From assembly GCA_942490885.1 (NCBI GenBank), contig CALNYT010000002.1, forward strand, positions 744,001 through 808,000: 64,000 bases of DNA, given 5' to 3'. The notes beneath the pieces are model-generated. The model saw nothing but the letters and a program-made list of their open reading frames with translations, was not told the origin of the DNA and did not search any database. Positions 54,690 to 62,965 of this stretch are shown in pieces (the first letter of the stretch is position 1; each line of letters starts with the position of its first letter). The stretch comes from Oceanirhabdus sp942490885. Lineage in GTDB: Bacteria; Bacillota; Clostridia; Clostridiales; Clostridiaceae. The translations under genes and the position numbers were made by a program.

Positions 54690-55673
54690 ATGAGAGAAAA
54701 AGTAGATATCTTAATTGTAGATGATTTAAAAGAAAATCACTTGGTTATGGAAAGTGTTCTAACTGATGAGGACTTAAATTTGATTAATGCTATGTCAGGA
54801 GAAGAGGCTTTACAATTATGTTCTAATCATTCATTTGCAGTTATTTTGATGGATGTTCAGATGCCAGGGCTAGATGGGTTCCAAACTGCTGAGCTTCTTA
54901 GAAAGATTGAGAAAACAAAGAAAATACCAATTATTTTTGTCACTGCAATAAGTAAAGAAAAAAAATCCATATTTAAGGGATACGAAGTAGGAGCTGTTGA
55001 TTATTTATTTAAGCCTATAGATCCATTGATATTAAGAAGTAAAGTGAATATATTTAAAGAACTATATCTGCAAAGAAGATTAATTGAAGATATTGCTGAA
55101 GAGTTGGAGAATAAGATTATTGAATTGACAAACTTGAAAGAAGAGAAGTGTAAGTTGGAGGATATTAGTTTAGAAGATTTTCTAACAGGAATATATAACC
55201 GTAGAGGAATAGATCGTATGCTTAAAATTCATTGGAGGAATTGTTACAGATATGAATTACCCTTATCAGTGATAATGGTAGACCTTGATAATTTTAAAAA
55301 GTATAACGATATGTACGGTCATATTCAAGGGGATGAAGTGCTTAGAAATGTAGCTCAAAGTATTAAAGGGACACTTGGTCGTTCCGAGGATTTTATAGGA
55401 CGATATGGTGGTGAAGAGTTTCTTGTTGTACTTCCTAATACACTATTGGATGGAGCCGTTGTTATTGCTGATAGAATTAATGATAAACTTAAAGAATTAA
55501 GCATAAAACATGAGAATAATGATGCAAATGGATGTGTTACAGTAAGTATGGGTATTGCTTGTGTTTTTCCAAAGGATTACATGAATATGGAAGAAATTAT
55601 AAAGCATGCAGATGAAATGCTTTATAAGGCTAAGGCGAATGGAAAAAATCAATATAAATATATTGAGCTTTAA
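54690..55673 (+). CDS. response regulator with GGDEF diguanylate cyclase output
   Basis: About 327 residues. The receiver domain (ILIVDDLKENHLVME, ILMDVQMPGLDGFQTAELL with the phospho-Asp, FVTAISKE, YLFKPIDP) is joined by a helical linker to a GGDEF domain (FLTGIYNRRGIDRML, VIMVDLDNFKKYNDMYGHIQGDEVL, GRYGGEEFLVVLPNT). The GGEEF active site is intact, so c-di-GMP should be made on phosphorylation; no RxxD inhibitory site is evident. ATG 54690 is 7 bases from AGGAGA; ATG 54684 is too close to that site. It is the probable output of the kinase at 49879. Confidence 0.94.
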   Translation: MREKVDILIVDDLKENHLVMESVLTDEDLNLINAMSGEEALQLCSNHSFAVILMDVQMPGLDGFQTAELLRKIEKTKKIPIIFVTAISKEKKSIFKGYEVGAVDYLFKPIDPLILRSKVNIFKELYLQRRLIEDIAEELENKIIELTNLKEEKCKLEDISLEDFLTGIYNRRGIDRMLKIHWRNCYRYELPLSVIMVDLDNFKKYNDMYGHIQGDEVLRNVAQSIKGTLGRSEDFIGRYGGEEFLVVLPNTLLDGAVVIADRINDKLKELSIKHENNDANGCVTVSMGIACVFPKDYMNMEEIIKHADEMLYKAKANGKNQYKYIEL

Positions 55674-55715
55674 CTTAGTTTAAATAAGATATGTTTAGAA
55701 TAATATTGAAAATAT

Positions 55716-55762
55716 ATGAGTAAACAAAAACAGTATCATTGATACTGTTTTTCTTTACTCAT
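55716..55762. terminator. bidirectional terminator between convergent genes
   Basis: ATGAGTAAACAAAAACAGTA at the left is the inverse of the right arm ending TTTCTTTACTCAT, with one C-C mismatch over about 23 pairs. It lies between the plus-strand GGDEF gene and the minus-strand regulator. Confidence 0.88.
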
Positions 55763-55832
55763 AAAGTTTTTCATTTTTATAAACAAATACTGATAATATT
55801 TTAGTAATAATTGATTTTATCCTTAAATTTTG

Positions 55833-56294
55833 TTATTTTTCACTTGGAATCTCTATAATAAGTTCATTAAATCTTTTATTTATATATTCCTCTTCAAAGG
55901 AATAACAAACTCTTAGATTATTGTAATCTAAAATTCTATAATGATTTGATACAACATTTTGTTGAGCTGTATAACCGTTTTTACTTTGAATATCTTTCCA
56001 CCAAATCTTTCCACCAAGCGTTGGGGTGTAATTATTATTTTCAGATGATAGTGATCTAATTATATCTTCTATATCCCCTCCAAAAGTTAATTCTAATATT
56101 TCACTGTTTTTAAAGATAACACATACTGCAATAGCAACGGCCCAACCTAAACTACTTCTTTCTTTTTCAACTTGGACTAAAGTTTTTTTTGATATTCCAA
56201 GTATCTCTGCCATTTTATCTTGTGTATATCCTTTTTCATTTCGTATAAGCTTGACCTTTTCATCAACCTTTTTTATAAATTCATTTCTTGTCAT
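55833..56294 (-). CDS. XRE-family helix-turn-helix regulator
   Basis: 153 residues. The N-terminal ~60 residues are a Cro/CI-type helix-turn-helix (VKLIRNEKGYTQDKMAEILGISKKTLVQVEKERSSLG). The C-terminal part (WWKDIQSKNGYTAQQNVVSNHYRILDYNNLRV) is found in Clostridium regulators of this kind and may sense a ligand. The last codons (IIEIPSEK and stop) lie inside a TIR-like sequence (55836-55857) of the TATAGAG element family, so its C terminus seems to have been formed by the element. It is transcribed opposite to its neighbours. Confidence 0.85.
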   Translation of the reverse strand: MTRNEFIKKVDEKVKLIRNEKGYTQDKMAEILGISKKTLVQVEKERSSLGWAVAIAVCVIFKNSEILELTFGGDIEDIIRSLSSENNNYTPTLGGKIWWKDIQSKNGYTAQQNVVSNHYRILDYNNLRVCYSFEEEYINKRFNELIIEIPSEK

Positions 56295-56495
56295 AAAAGT
56301 TCCACCTTTTAAAGATTATTTACTTATAAAACTATAAAAGAGTAAAAGTGCTCTGTAAGTGAAATTTTACACTAAAAGAAGCGTTTTGTAAATAAAATTA
56401 TTAATGATTACCATACATTAATGGTTTTTTGTATAGAAATTTAGATAAAGGGACACCAGTTATAGAAATGCAAAAAATAAATATGGAACTTTTAA

Positions 56496-56969
56496 ATGAA
56501 CTTATTTTTTTTTAATATTTTATCAAAACAAGTGAAAAATAAATACATGAAAAAGTATATGAGATTTATAATTTATGGTTTAGCTGGTTGGTGTGCAGAG
56601 ATTATATGGAATGGTATTCGTTTATTAATTGCAGGAAATTTTATATTGGTAGGATGGACATCAATGTGGATGTTTCCTATATATGGGCTTATGATTTTTC
56701 TAGAACCAATACACAATAGAATAAGAAAGTTCCCTTTAATAATTAGAGGAGGTATATATACAGTATTAATATTTTTAGTAGAATTTCTTACTGGATTAAT
56801 TCTAAGTGGAATATTAGGTTCGTGCCCATGGGATTATGCAGGTAATCCGCTTTCAGTTTGTGGTGTTATAAGGCTGGACTTTGCACCTGTTTGGTTTATT
56901 GGTGGATTATTATTTGAAAAACTTCATGATATTTTAAGATCTATTGATTTTAAAAAGGATATAGTTTGA
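56496..56969 (+). CDS. putative membrane protein, CmpB-like (PF06541-type) family
   Basis: Up to 157 residues with about four membrane segments (FIIYGLAGWCAEIIWNGI, MWMFPIYGLMIFLEPI, GIYTVLIFLVEFLTGLIL, FAPVWFIGGLLFEKLHDIL). The motif YGLAGWCAEIIWNG and SCPWDYAG are typical of the family often labelled putative ABC transporter permease; the function is unknown. No good ribosome site is seen before ATG 56496; ATG 56547 (MKKYMRFIIYG) is an alternative and gives a more usual N terminus. A terminator follows at 56975. Confidence 0.75.
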   Translation: MNLFFFNILSKQVKNKYMKKYMRFIIYGLAGWCAEIIWNGIRLLIAGNFILVGWTSMWMFPIYGLMIFLEPIHNRIRKFPLIIRGGIYTVLIFLVEFLTGLILSGILGSCPWDYAGNPLSVCGVIRLDFAPVWFIGGLLFEKLHDILRSIDFKKDIV

Positions 56970-56974
56970 TAAAG

Positions 56975-57013
56975 TAAAAAGAGAGCTATAGGATTTAAGC
57001 CATAGCTCTTTTG
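56975..57013 (+). terminator. intrinsic terminator after the membrane protein gene
   Basis: AAAAAGAGAGCTATAGG (from 56976) pairs, with a 2-base bulge, with CCATAGCTCTTTT ending at 57012. Confidence 0.8.
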
Positions 57014-57097
57014 TTATGTAAAAAGAAGGGGAAAATTACTTTTTATAAATATAGTAATCTATTAATACTTTATATGTAAAATTGGAGGTAAATGAAA

Positions 57098-57448
57098 ATG
57101 AAAAAAATCATAAGAATGTGTTTTCTAATGTTACTAATGATGTGCATGGTACAAATAAATACGTTTGCTGGTGTAGGGTTAAGACTTAGTGGATATGATG
57201 GTGAAGTGAAAGGTTCTCTGAAAAAAGTTCCCCTTGGGGAATATACAGTTAGAGAACTTATTGAGTTACCAGAAATAGATGAAGTTATTGATTTGAAAGG
57301 TAATTCATTTTCACCTGATAGGAAAGTTATTATAGAGAGAAAGAGTAAATCTGTACAAAGAAATTATCGTTTTGTATTATATGTACATGAAGAAAACGGG
57401 GTATTGAAAACGTACAGTAAAAAGGAGATTAGAAAATGGGAAAGTTAA
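57098..57448 (+). CDS. small exported protein of unknown function
   Basis: About 116 residues with an N-terminal signal peptide (KKIIRMCFLMLLMMCMVQINTFAG) and probable cleavage after TFA. The mature part is short, basic and without cysteines; I recognise no domain. ATG 57098 is 9 bases from GGAGG, ATG 57092 is only 3 bases from it. Its end overlaps the next small ORF by 13 bases, so the two are probably co-translated. Confidence 0.6.
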   Translation: MKKIIRMCFLMLLMMCMVQINTFAGVGLRLSGYDGEVKGSLKKVPLGEYTVRELIELPEIDEVIDLKGNSFSPDRKVIIERKSKSVQRNYRFVLYVHEENGVLKTYSKKEIRKWES

Positions 57449-57750
57449 ATTTTTTTCATGTAACTCCTAAACAGCAACATCTTTTTATTTACGGAAAAGA
57501 GGATGAAAATAATGCAGAAAAAGCAGCTTTAGAGTGCAAAGACTTTAAATTAGATGTTGAAGAAGAATGGGTTAGTGATTGCCATAAAACTTGTTATAAT
57601 TGCAGATATCGTCGTTGGACAGCAACAAGTTTTGTTTAAAGAAGTAAGCCACGGTGGACATGTAAGTTTTCTTCTTTAAGTGAAGAGGATTATTGGACTG
57701 AGGAAAAGGTGCTAGATTTTATGGAGCACTTATGTATAGAGAATCCATAG
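57436..57750 (+). pseudogene. small Cys-rich protein gene interrupted by an in-frame stop
   Basis: The first ORF (57436-57639) gives 67 residues with DCHKTCYNCRYRRWTATSFV and then TAA at 57637. The same frame stays open for 36 more codons (RSKPRWTCKFSSLSEEDYWTEEKVLDFMEHLCIENP) to TAG at 57748-57750, with another WTC motif. This looks like one protein of about 104 residues split by a nonsense change, or a readthrough case. The last codons (TATAGAGAATCCATAG) are the left end of the element at 57735, so the original 3' end was also replaced. The first part resembles small proteins labelled as molybdenum-cofactor related in clostridia, but I cannot confirm a function. Confidence 0.5.
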
Positions 57751-57991
57751 TGAAACTTTATTTATTCAAAGTTTTATTAACAATATTATACTATTAATAA
57801 TCAATACTCATTAATGAATTATCAATGAAGGATGATTTGCTAATGCAAATCTAAAATAGATATATTTAAAGACTTTTGACCTAATAAAAAAGTCAACATT
57901 CATTGAACATTGAGTATTTATCTAAATTACCTTGGTTAAAATTACAAATAAACTAATTGAATAAGTTAATTTTCAATATGGAATCTCTATA
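57735..57991. mobile_element. 257-bp MITE-like element
   Basis: Left end TATAGAGAATCCATAGTG (57735-57752) and right end inverse TATAGAGATTCCATATTG (57974-57991) match over about 30 bases with mismatches. The inner part is AT-rich without an ORF. It belongs with the element at 45724. Confidence 0.65.
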
Positions 57992-58036
57992 GTGATTGAA
58001 GGAGTGGGAGTTTAATGAGGTTCGACTATAGCATTC

Positions 58037-58067
58037 AAAGAACACGATAGTTATGTCGTGTTCTTTA
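58037..58067 (+). terminator. hairpin with T-tail before the sigma factor gene
   Basis: AAAGAACACGA and TCGTGTTCTTT form an 11-bp stem around TAGTTATG. A short ORF (MRFDYSIQRTR) with a GGAG site ends inside the left arm. The rest of 57992-58222 shows no other gene. Confidence 0.6.
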
Positions 58068-58222
58068 TTTGAGTAAATTTATCAATATTTTCTATAAAAG
58101 TTTTCATAGAATTGTATACAATTTATTAGTAAAATTGTTATATATATGAAAGCTTTTATATGAGGTTATAACAAATAGATAATAGAATGCGCATTCTTAA
58201 GGTAACACTGAGGTGGTGAAAT

Positions 58223-58735
58223 ATGAAGAATGAAATTTTAGAAGAGTTATTAATTAATGAGATGAAAGTTATCTTTAAATATTTAATAAAGATAGGGGCT
58301 AGTAAAGAAGATGCAGAAGATATAGTTCAAGATACAATATGCAAAGCAATAATAAATATTCATTCCATTAATGAAGAAAAGATAGTATCTTGGTTGTTTA
58401 AGGTTTCAATAAATAGTTATTACAATCTATATAATAAGAACAAAAGAAAGGATAACTATGTAATCTGTGATGAGGATAAGATAGCAGAATTAATGAATGA
58501 TACTTTCATAGAAGAACAAATATTAAATGAAGAGCTTAACGAGTATATCATTAAAACGTTAAATGCATTAAAACCTTCTTATGAGAATTTATTAAAACTT
58601 AAATATTTTATGAATTTATCATATAAAGAAATATCTAGTCTACTAGGTATAAATGAAGCTAAAATAAAGACTTATCTTTATAGAGCAAGAAATAAATTTA
58701 AGGAAGTATGGGAGGAATTAGGCTATGGTAGATAA
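58223..58735 (+). CDS. ECF-type RNA polymerase sigma factor
   Basis: 170 residues. Region 2: FKYLIKIGASKEDAEDIVQDTICKAI and SWLFKVSINSYYNLYNKNKR; region 4: LKPSYENLLKLKYFMNLSYKEISSLLGINEAKIKTYLYRARNKFKEVWEE. It directs polymerase to stress or envelope promoters when released by its anti-sigma factor, encoded next with an 11-base overlap. GAGGTGGTG precedes the ATG. It is probably autoregulated, as is common for such pairs. Confidence 0.93.
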   Translation: MKNEILEELLINEMKVIFKYLIKIGASKEDAEDIVQDTICKAIINIHSINEEKIVSWLFKVSINSYYNLYNKNKRKDNYVICDEDKIAELMNDTFIEEQILNEELNEYIIKTLNALKPSYENLLKLKYFMNLSYKEISSLLGINEAKIKTYLYRARNKFKEVWEELGYGR

Positions 58736-59750
58736 AAAAAATCATAATAATTTGGATGATGAAAAGGAACTAGATGAATTATTTGAAGAAGTTAAAAGTA
58801 CTAAACTACTAAAAGCTGTTAAAAAAGCTAAAAGATTTTCAATAATGAAGATAGTATTTATTAGTTTATTTACATTTATAATTTTAATCAGTGGTTTTAT
58901 ATCAATAAGCGGAAAGATAAATAATAAAAGATGGAATGCTCATATGGATAAACTAAGAAATAAGTATACAGTACAAGCTCCTAATAAATTCTATGGTATG
59001 TCTTATACATACAAATCATTTTTTGGTGGTAAAATTGATTATAAAACTTTCAAATATTTAAACGGTATAAGAATAAATACTGGAGAGCATAGTACTGAAT
59101 ATAACTTATTTGGTGAAAGGAATAGAATGGGGGAGGAAAGTTTTGAGACTCAAATGAATTGGGAAGAATTAAACTTTTTACCAAGGTACAATGATATAGG
59201 ACAAAAATTAATGGTGTTTTATTATCCCTATGTTGATTATGGTGATAGATATGAAAATGATCTAAGTTTATTAGATGATATAGGTAATAACAAGTACATG
59301 GAGATAGCTATATCATTTGATAAGGCATATAGTATTGAGGAGGTTAATAAGATGATACCTAAGTCTATAAATCTCACATGGTATTGGGTTGATGCGGTGG
59401 AAGAAACACAAAAAGAAACACAAGGGTATTATATAAATGAACAAGAAAATGGTTCACTAGTAGAACAGTATCCAGATTTATGTTATGAAAATGATGCTTA
59501 TGGATTTAAGACTATAAATAAACATGGAGAAAGGATAGAAAATCCAGAAGAAAAATTTATTAATGCCTTAAAGGATGGTAGAATAAAACAAATATATGAC
59601 ACTATAGCAGGGGAAGATAAAAAACTAACTAAAGATGATATTAAAGTTCAAGGAATTGTAGTTACAGGTGATGCAGAAAATCTTAAATTATTAAAAAAAA
59701 TACCTTTTATTAAAGCATCCTCTTTAGGCGTTACTATAGATAAATATTAA
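58725..59750 (+). CDS. membrane-bound anti-sigma factor
   Basis: 341 residues: a cytoplasmic N-terminal helix-rich domain that should bind the sigma factor (ELDELFEEVKSTKLLKAVKKAKR), one membrane segment near 45-62 (IVFISLFTFIILISGFI), and a large extracytoplasmic part ending in the sigma-factor-regulator C-terminal domain (TWYWVDAVEETQKET, YGFKTINKHGERIENPEEKFINALKDG). It keeps the upstream ECF factor inactive until a signal is sensed outside. No zinc-type HxxxCxxC motif is present. Confidence 0.88.
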   Translation: MVDKKNHNNLDDEKELDELFEEVKSTKLLKAVKKAKRFSIMKIVFISLFTFIILISGFISISGKINNKRWNAHMDKLRNKYTVQAPNKFYGMSYTYKSFFGGKIDYKTFKYLNGIRINTGEHSTEYNLFGERNRMGEESFETQMNWEELNFLPRYNDIGQKLMVFYYPYVDYGDRYENDLSLLDDIGNNKYMEIAISFDKAYSIEEVNKMIPKSINLTWYWVDAVEETQKETQGYYINEQENGSLVEQYPDLCYENDAYGFKTINKHGERIENPEEKFINALKDGRIKQIYDTIAGEDKKLTKDDIKVQGIVVTGDAENLKLLKKIPFIKASSLGVTIDKY

Positions 59751-59754
59751 TTTC

Positions 59755-59859
59755 ATAGTAGGGATAATATCATTTGTATTAGGTGTTGGAGGAGTTATAG
59801 CAGTTTTACTTACATTAAAGGTAATAGTATTTTTTAGAATAAAAACTTTAAGAGAATAG
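59755..59859 (+). other. membrane-peptide-like open frame without a good start
   Basis: Thirty-four codons (IVGIISFVLGVGGVIAVLL...KTLRE) end at 59859. One hydrophobic segment and a basic tail suggest the rest of a third gene in the sigma operon, but the only starts are ATT/ATA, so it may be a broken gene. Confidence 0.25.
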
Positions 59860-59868
59860 ATAGGAATT

Positions 59869-59914
59869 CCCCTCTAAATCACTAACTACATTTTAAAGAT
59901 TTAGAGGGGGTTTT
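59869..59914 (+). terminator. intrinsic terminator of the sigma operon
   Basis: CCCCTCTAAATC (59869-59880) pairs with GATTTAGAGGGG (59898-59909), followed by T's. Confidence 0.92.
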
Positions 59915-59927
59915 AGGTTTCATATTA

Positions 59928-60071
59928 TTATTTTAATTTTACAGGAATGTGTATCTCCATTGATACCTTATCATATTCCCACGGATGACATCTCTCATCG
60001 TAATACTCAAAATCAAAGTTATTTTCATCAATATAATCGATAGTTTTTTGAATTAATTCAATGTAGTTCAT
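59928..60071 (-). pseudogene. 47-codon deletion remnant of an AraC/GyrI-like regulator
   Basis: On the minus strand a GGAGG site 6 bases before ATG 60071 opens 47 codons. The start MNYIELIQKTIDYIDEN is typical of AraC-family helix-turn-helix domains, and the end YYDERCHPWEYDKVSMEIHIPVKLK is typical of the GyrI-like effector domain that closes such proteins. A whole regulator is about 290 residues; here roughly 240 internal residues are missing with the frame kept. A residual GyrI tail peptide might still be made, but DNA binding is lost. Confidence 0.6.
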
Positions 60072-60246
60072 CGACTACCTCCATTATCTATTATCTGCCA
60101 TATGGTAATTATATAATAACATAATGGGGAAATATTGCTTTTCCATTTTTGTTAACTTAATAAATAATAATGATATAATTATTTTAGAGATTTTTTGACA
60201 ACATTATATATATTATTTTAATTAATTGAAAGGATAAAGATGTTAA

Positions 60247-60996
60247 ATGAGAATAGGTAAACTTTTTAGTAATTTAGGTTATTGTTCAAGAAGAGAAACT
60301 AATAGACTTATTGAGGAAAATAGGGTGAAAGTGAATGGAGAACTTGCTATACAAGGGCAGTGGGTGGAAGAGGATGATCTTATCCTTATTGATAATGAGC
60401 CTATTCCAGTGAAAGACAAAGTTTATATTGCATTAAATAAGCCAGTAGGGATTACTTGTACAGCTGCAAAGGAAGTGGAAGGCAATATAATTGATTTTAT
60501 GAATTATCCAGAATATATTTTTCCCGTTGGTAGGTTAGATAAAGAATCACAAGGATTGATTTTAATGACAAATGATGGGGTTTTAGCTAATGAAATTTTA
60601 GAATCAGAAAATGAACATGAGAAAGAATACATTGTAACTGTTCATAAACCTTTTGATGACCTTTTCATGAAAGGAATGGCTGAAGGGGTGGAGATTTGCG
60701 GAGTTAAGACAAGGCCTTGCAAAATGATTAGAATTAGTGAAGATACTTTCCGTATTATTCTCACACAAGGACTTAATAAACAAATTCGTAGAATGAGCAA
60801 GGCTTTTGGATATAAGGTTGTGCGACTAGAGCGTATTAGGATTATTAATATTAAAATAGATGGGATAGATATTGGTAAGTGGCGTTATCTTACAGAGAAT
60901 GAGGTAATGTCAATTGGGGAGAAAAGTAAAGATATATGTAAGGAAGATCAGATAAAAGATAGTTACAAACGAGGAAAGAAAGAGAGAGATAAATGA
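60247..60996 (+). CDS. rluF: 23S rRNA pseudouridine synthase, RluF type
   Basis: 249 residues of the RsuA/RluB/E/F family: S4 RNA-binding domain (RIGKLFSNLGYCSRRETNRLIEENRVKVNGELA), KPVGITCT, the catalytic Asp in FPVGRLDKESQGLILMTNDG, and the closing LTQGLNKQIRRMSKAFGYKVVRLERIRI. It converts a uridine of 23S rRNA to pseudouridine. The stop overlaps the next gene by 4 bases (ATGA). Confidence 0.9.
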   Translation: MRIGKLFSNLGYCSRRETNRLIEENRVKVNGELAIQGQWVEEDDLILIDNEPIPVKDKVYIALNKPVGITCTAAKEVEGNIIDFMNYPEYIFPVGRLDKESQGLILMTNDGVLANEILESENEHEKEYIVTVHKPFDDLFMKGMAEGVEICGVKTRPCKMIRISEDTFRIILTQGLNKQIRRMSKAFGYKVVRLERIRIINIKIDGIDIGKWRYLTENEVMSIGEKSKDICKEDQIKDSYKRGKKERDK

Positions 60997-61231
60997 AAAA
61001 TATATTTAATACAATATACGATGAAGAAAGACTAGATAATGGGAAATACTATATTGAAATCCCCTTCAATGTATGGGACACATTTGGAAAGAAAGGTCGA
61101 GTAAAAGTAATATGTGAAATCAATGAGTTTTTTTATGATACAACCTTAATTCCTAAAGGTAATGGTCAGTATGTACTAATATTAATATTGATGTAGGTAA
61201 ATCATTCATATTGGTATCTTTAAGAGGTTAA
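60993..61231 (+). pseudogene. DUF1905-like gene with frameshift
   Basis: The frame from 60993 gives ERLDNGKYYIEIPFNVWDTFGKKGRVKVICEINEFFYDTTLIPKGNGQYVL, the DUF1905 pattern, and then runs out at 61196. In another frame NINIDVGKSFILVSLRG follows to 61231, which matches the normal continuation (a DIGDTIHVSLR-like end) with about ten residues lost. The gene has thus suffered a small deletion plus frameshift. Confidence 0.6.
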
Positions 61232-61299
61232 AAAAATATTAGAGGGATTAAAAGTCAAGTTTATCGTGATAAGTTTAAAGTTGGTTGTTTATATAGGGT

Positions 61300-61342
61300 A
61301 TTTAAAGCCATAACTCACTTAATATGAATTATGGCTTTAAAT
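61300..61342. terminator. bidirectional terminator between convergent genes
   Basis: ATTTAAAGCCATAA (61300-61313) pairs with TTATGGCTTTAAAT (61329-61342); A/T runs on both sides suit termination from either direction. Confidence 0.85.
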
Positions 61343-61350
61343 TTGTTCTT

Positions 61351-62862
61351 TTAATATGGTTTTCTTTTAAAATACATAAGTGGCTCTATAGCCGGTCCTT
61401 CTATTATTTCCCCTTTAAAGTTAAATCGAGAACCGTGACAAGGACAATCCCAAGTGCGTTCTGCACAATTCCATGTGAGTTCACATCCAAGGTGAGTACA
61501 AGTAATATCTACAAGGTGAAGAGTTCCTTCAGTATCTTTATAAGCACCAAATTTATCTTCATCTATTTCTACAATTCTTCCTTCATCTCTGTTTAGTTTA
61601 AGATTATCAGAGCTAATTTTTAACTTTCCTTTTATCAATTCTTTTGAAGTATCAAGATTTTCAATGATAAAGTTCTTAACTGAAGAGGGGGTTATATGTC
61701 TTGAAGGACTAAATAATTCCTCATATGGACTAGAACCTTTTATTATTAAATCCCTTAACATTAAGGCTGCATTTGTTCCACCACTCATTCCCCACTTACC
61801 AAAGCCTGTTGCTACATATATATTTTCACAGGAAGAGGATAGCTTTCCTATATAAGGAACTCTGTCTATGGTTATATAGTCTTGAGTAGACCATCTATAA
61901 AGTTCCTCATCTATAGAAAAGAGGTCTTTCGCAAAAGAACTTAAAGCATTATAATGAAACTCAGTTTCTTTGCCTTCTCCTGTCTTGTGATTTTCCCCAC
62001 CTATTAAAATCAGTTGTTTTTCTTGATCGTTCTGGCGACGTAGAGACCTTTTAGGATTTTCAGCGGAGATAAACATCCCTCTTGGAAAGTCATCTTTTGC
62101 TGTAACACCAATAAGATATGAACGTTCAGGTCTGAGTCGGGCAAAGTACATTCCATAGCCATCATAGAATGGAAAATGAGAAGCAGAAATTACTTTTTCA
62201 CTTATGATTTTTAATCCATCTTCCGTAGTTAACTTTATTGGAGAACCTTTCTCTAAATCAACAATTCTTGTATCTTCATATATATGTCCTCCATAAGAAA
62301 CAAACTCTTCTGCTAAAGAAAGAAGATATTTTCTAGGGTGAAATTGAGCTTGATCTCTAAATTCTATTGAGGCTTTTATAGGAAGTGATAGAAGGAATCT
62401 TCCCTTAAAATGAGGGTTTAAACCAAGTTTGTGACAAGCTTCAAGTTCCCTTTCTATTTTTGAAACATAATTATCTTGAAGTGTATAAACATAAGAGGGC
62501 AAAACTTCAAGATTACAGTTAATATTATTTTTTTCAACTTTATCTACTATAAATTCTAAAGCTTCCTCGTTAGCTTCTCCGTATTGCTGTGCTTTTTCAA
62601 AGCCAAAGGTTTTAATTAAATAATCATATATAAGATTATGTTGAGAGGTAATCTTTGCTGTTGTGTGTCCAGAAGCACCTTTTATTATTTTATTACCTTC
62701 AAAAATAGCTACTTTGTAGCCTTCTTTTATAAGAAGAAGGGCGCTTGTGATACCTACGATACCACCACCCACTATAGCTATATCTATGGTTAAATCTTCT
62801 TTTAGTGAAGGATACTTTGTTTCTTTTGTAGAGTCTATCCAATATGATCTTGTGAATTTCAT
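61351..62862 (-). CDS. FAD-dependent oxidoreductase with C-terminal Rieske [2Fe-2S] domain
   Basis: 503 residues. DAO-type FAD fold at the start (IDIAIVGGGIVGITSALLLIKEG, GASGHTTAKITSQH), FAD-binding closing motif YVATGFGKWGMSGGTNAALML, then a Rieske domain in the last ~90 residues (CTHLGC and CPCHGSRF, the Cys-His/Cys-His ligands). Proteins with this layout are common in Firmicutes; the substrate is not established. The minus-strand ATG at 62862 is preceded by GGAGAG. No partner gene is adjacent. Confidence 0.9.
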   Translation of the reverse strand: MKFTRSYWIDSTKETKYPSLKEDLTIDIAIVGGGIVGITSALLLIKEGYKVAIFEGNKIIKGASGHTTAKITSQHNLIYDYLIKTFGFEKAQQYGEANEEALEFIVDKVEKNNINCNLEVLPSYVYTLQDNYVSKIERELEACHKLGLNPHFKGRFLLSLPIKASIEFRDQAQFHPRKYLLSLAEEFVSYGGHIYEDTRIVDLEKGSPIKLTTEDGLKIISEKVISASHFPFYDGYGMYFARLRPERSYLIGVTAKDDFPRGMFISAENPKRSLRRQNDQEKQLILIGGENHKTGEGKETEFHYNALSSFAKDLFSIDEELYRWSTQDYITIDRVPYIGKLSSSCENIYVATGFGKWGMSGGTNAALMLRDLIIKGSSPYEELFSPSRHITPSSVKNFIIENLDTSKELIKGKLKISSDNLKLNRDEGRIVEIDEDKFGAYKDTEGTLHLVDITCTHLGCELTWNCAERTWDCPCHGSRFNFKGEIIEGPAIEPLMYFKRKPY

Positions 62863-62965
62863 TTATCATCTCTCCTTTGCCTTTCTAGTTTTTGTTACTT
62901 ATGAAGTTATATTCACCAATATTAAATAAACTTTGAAGGTGGAAAATTGACTTTTAAATATATAT

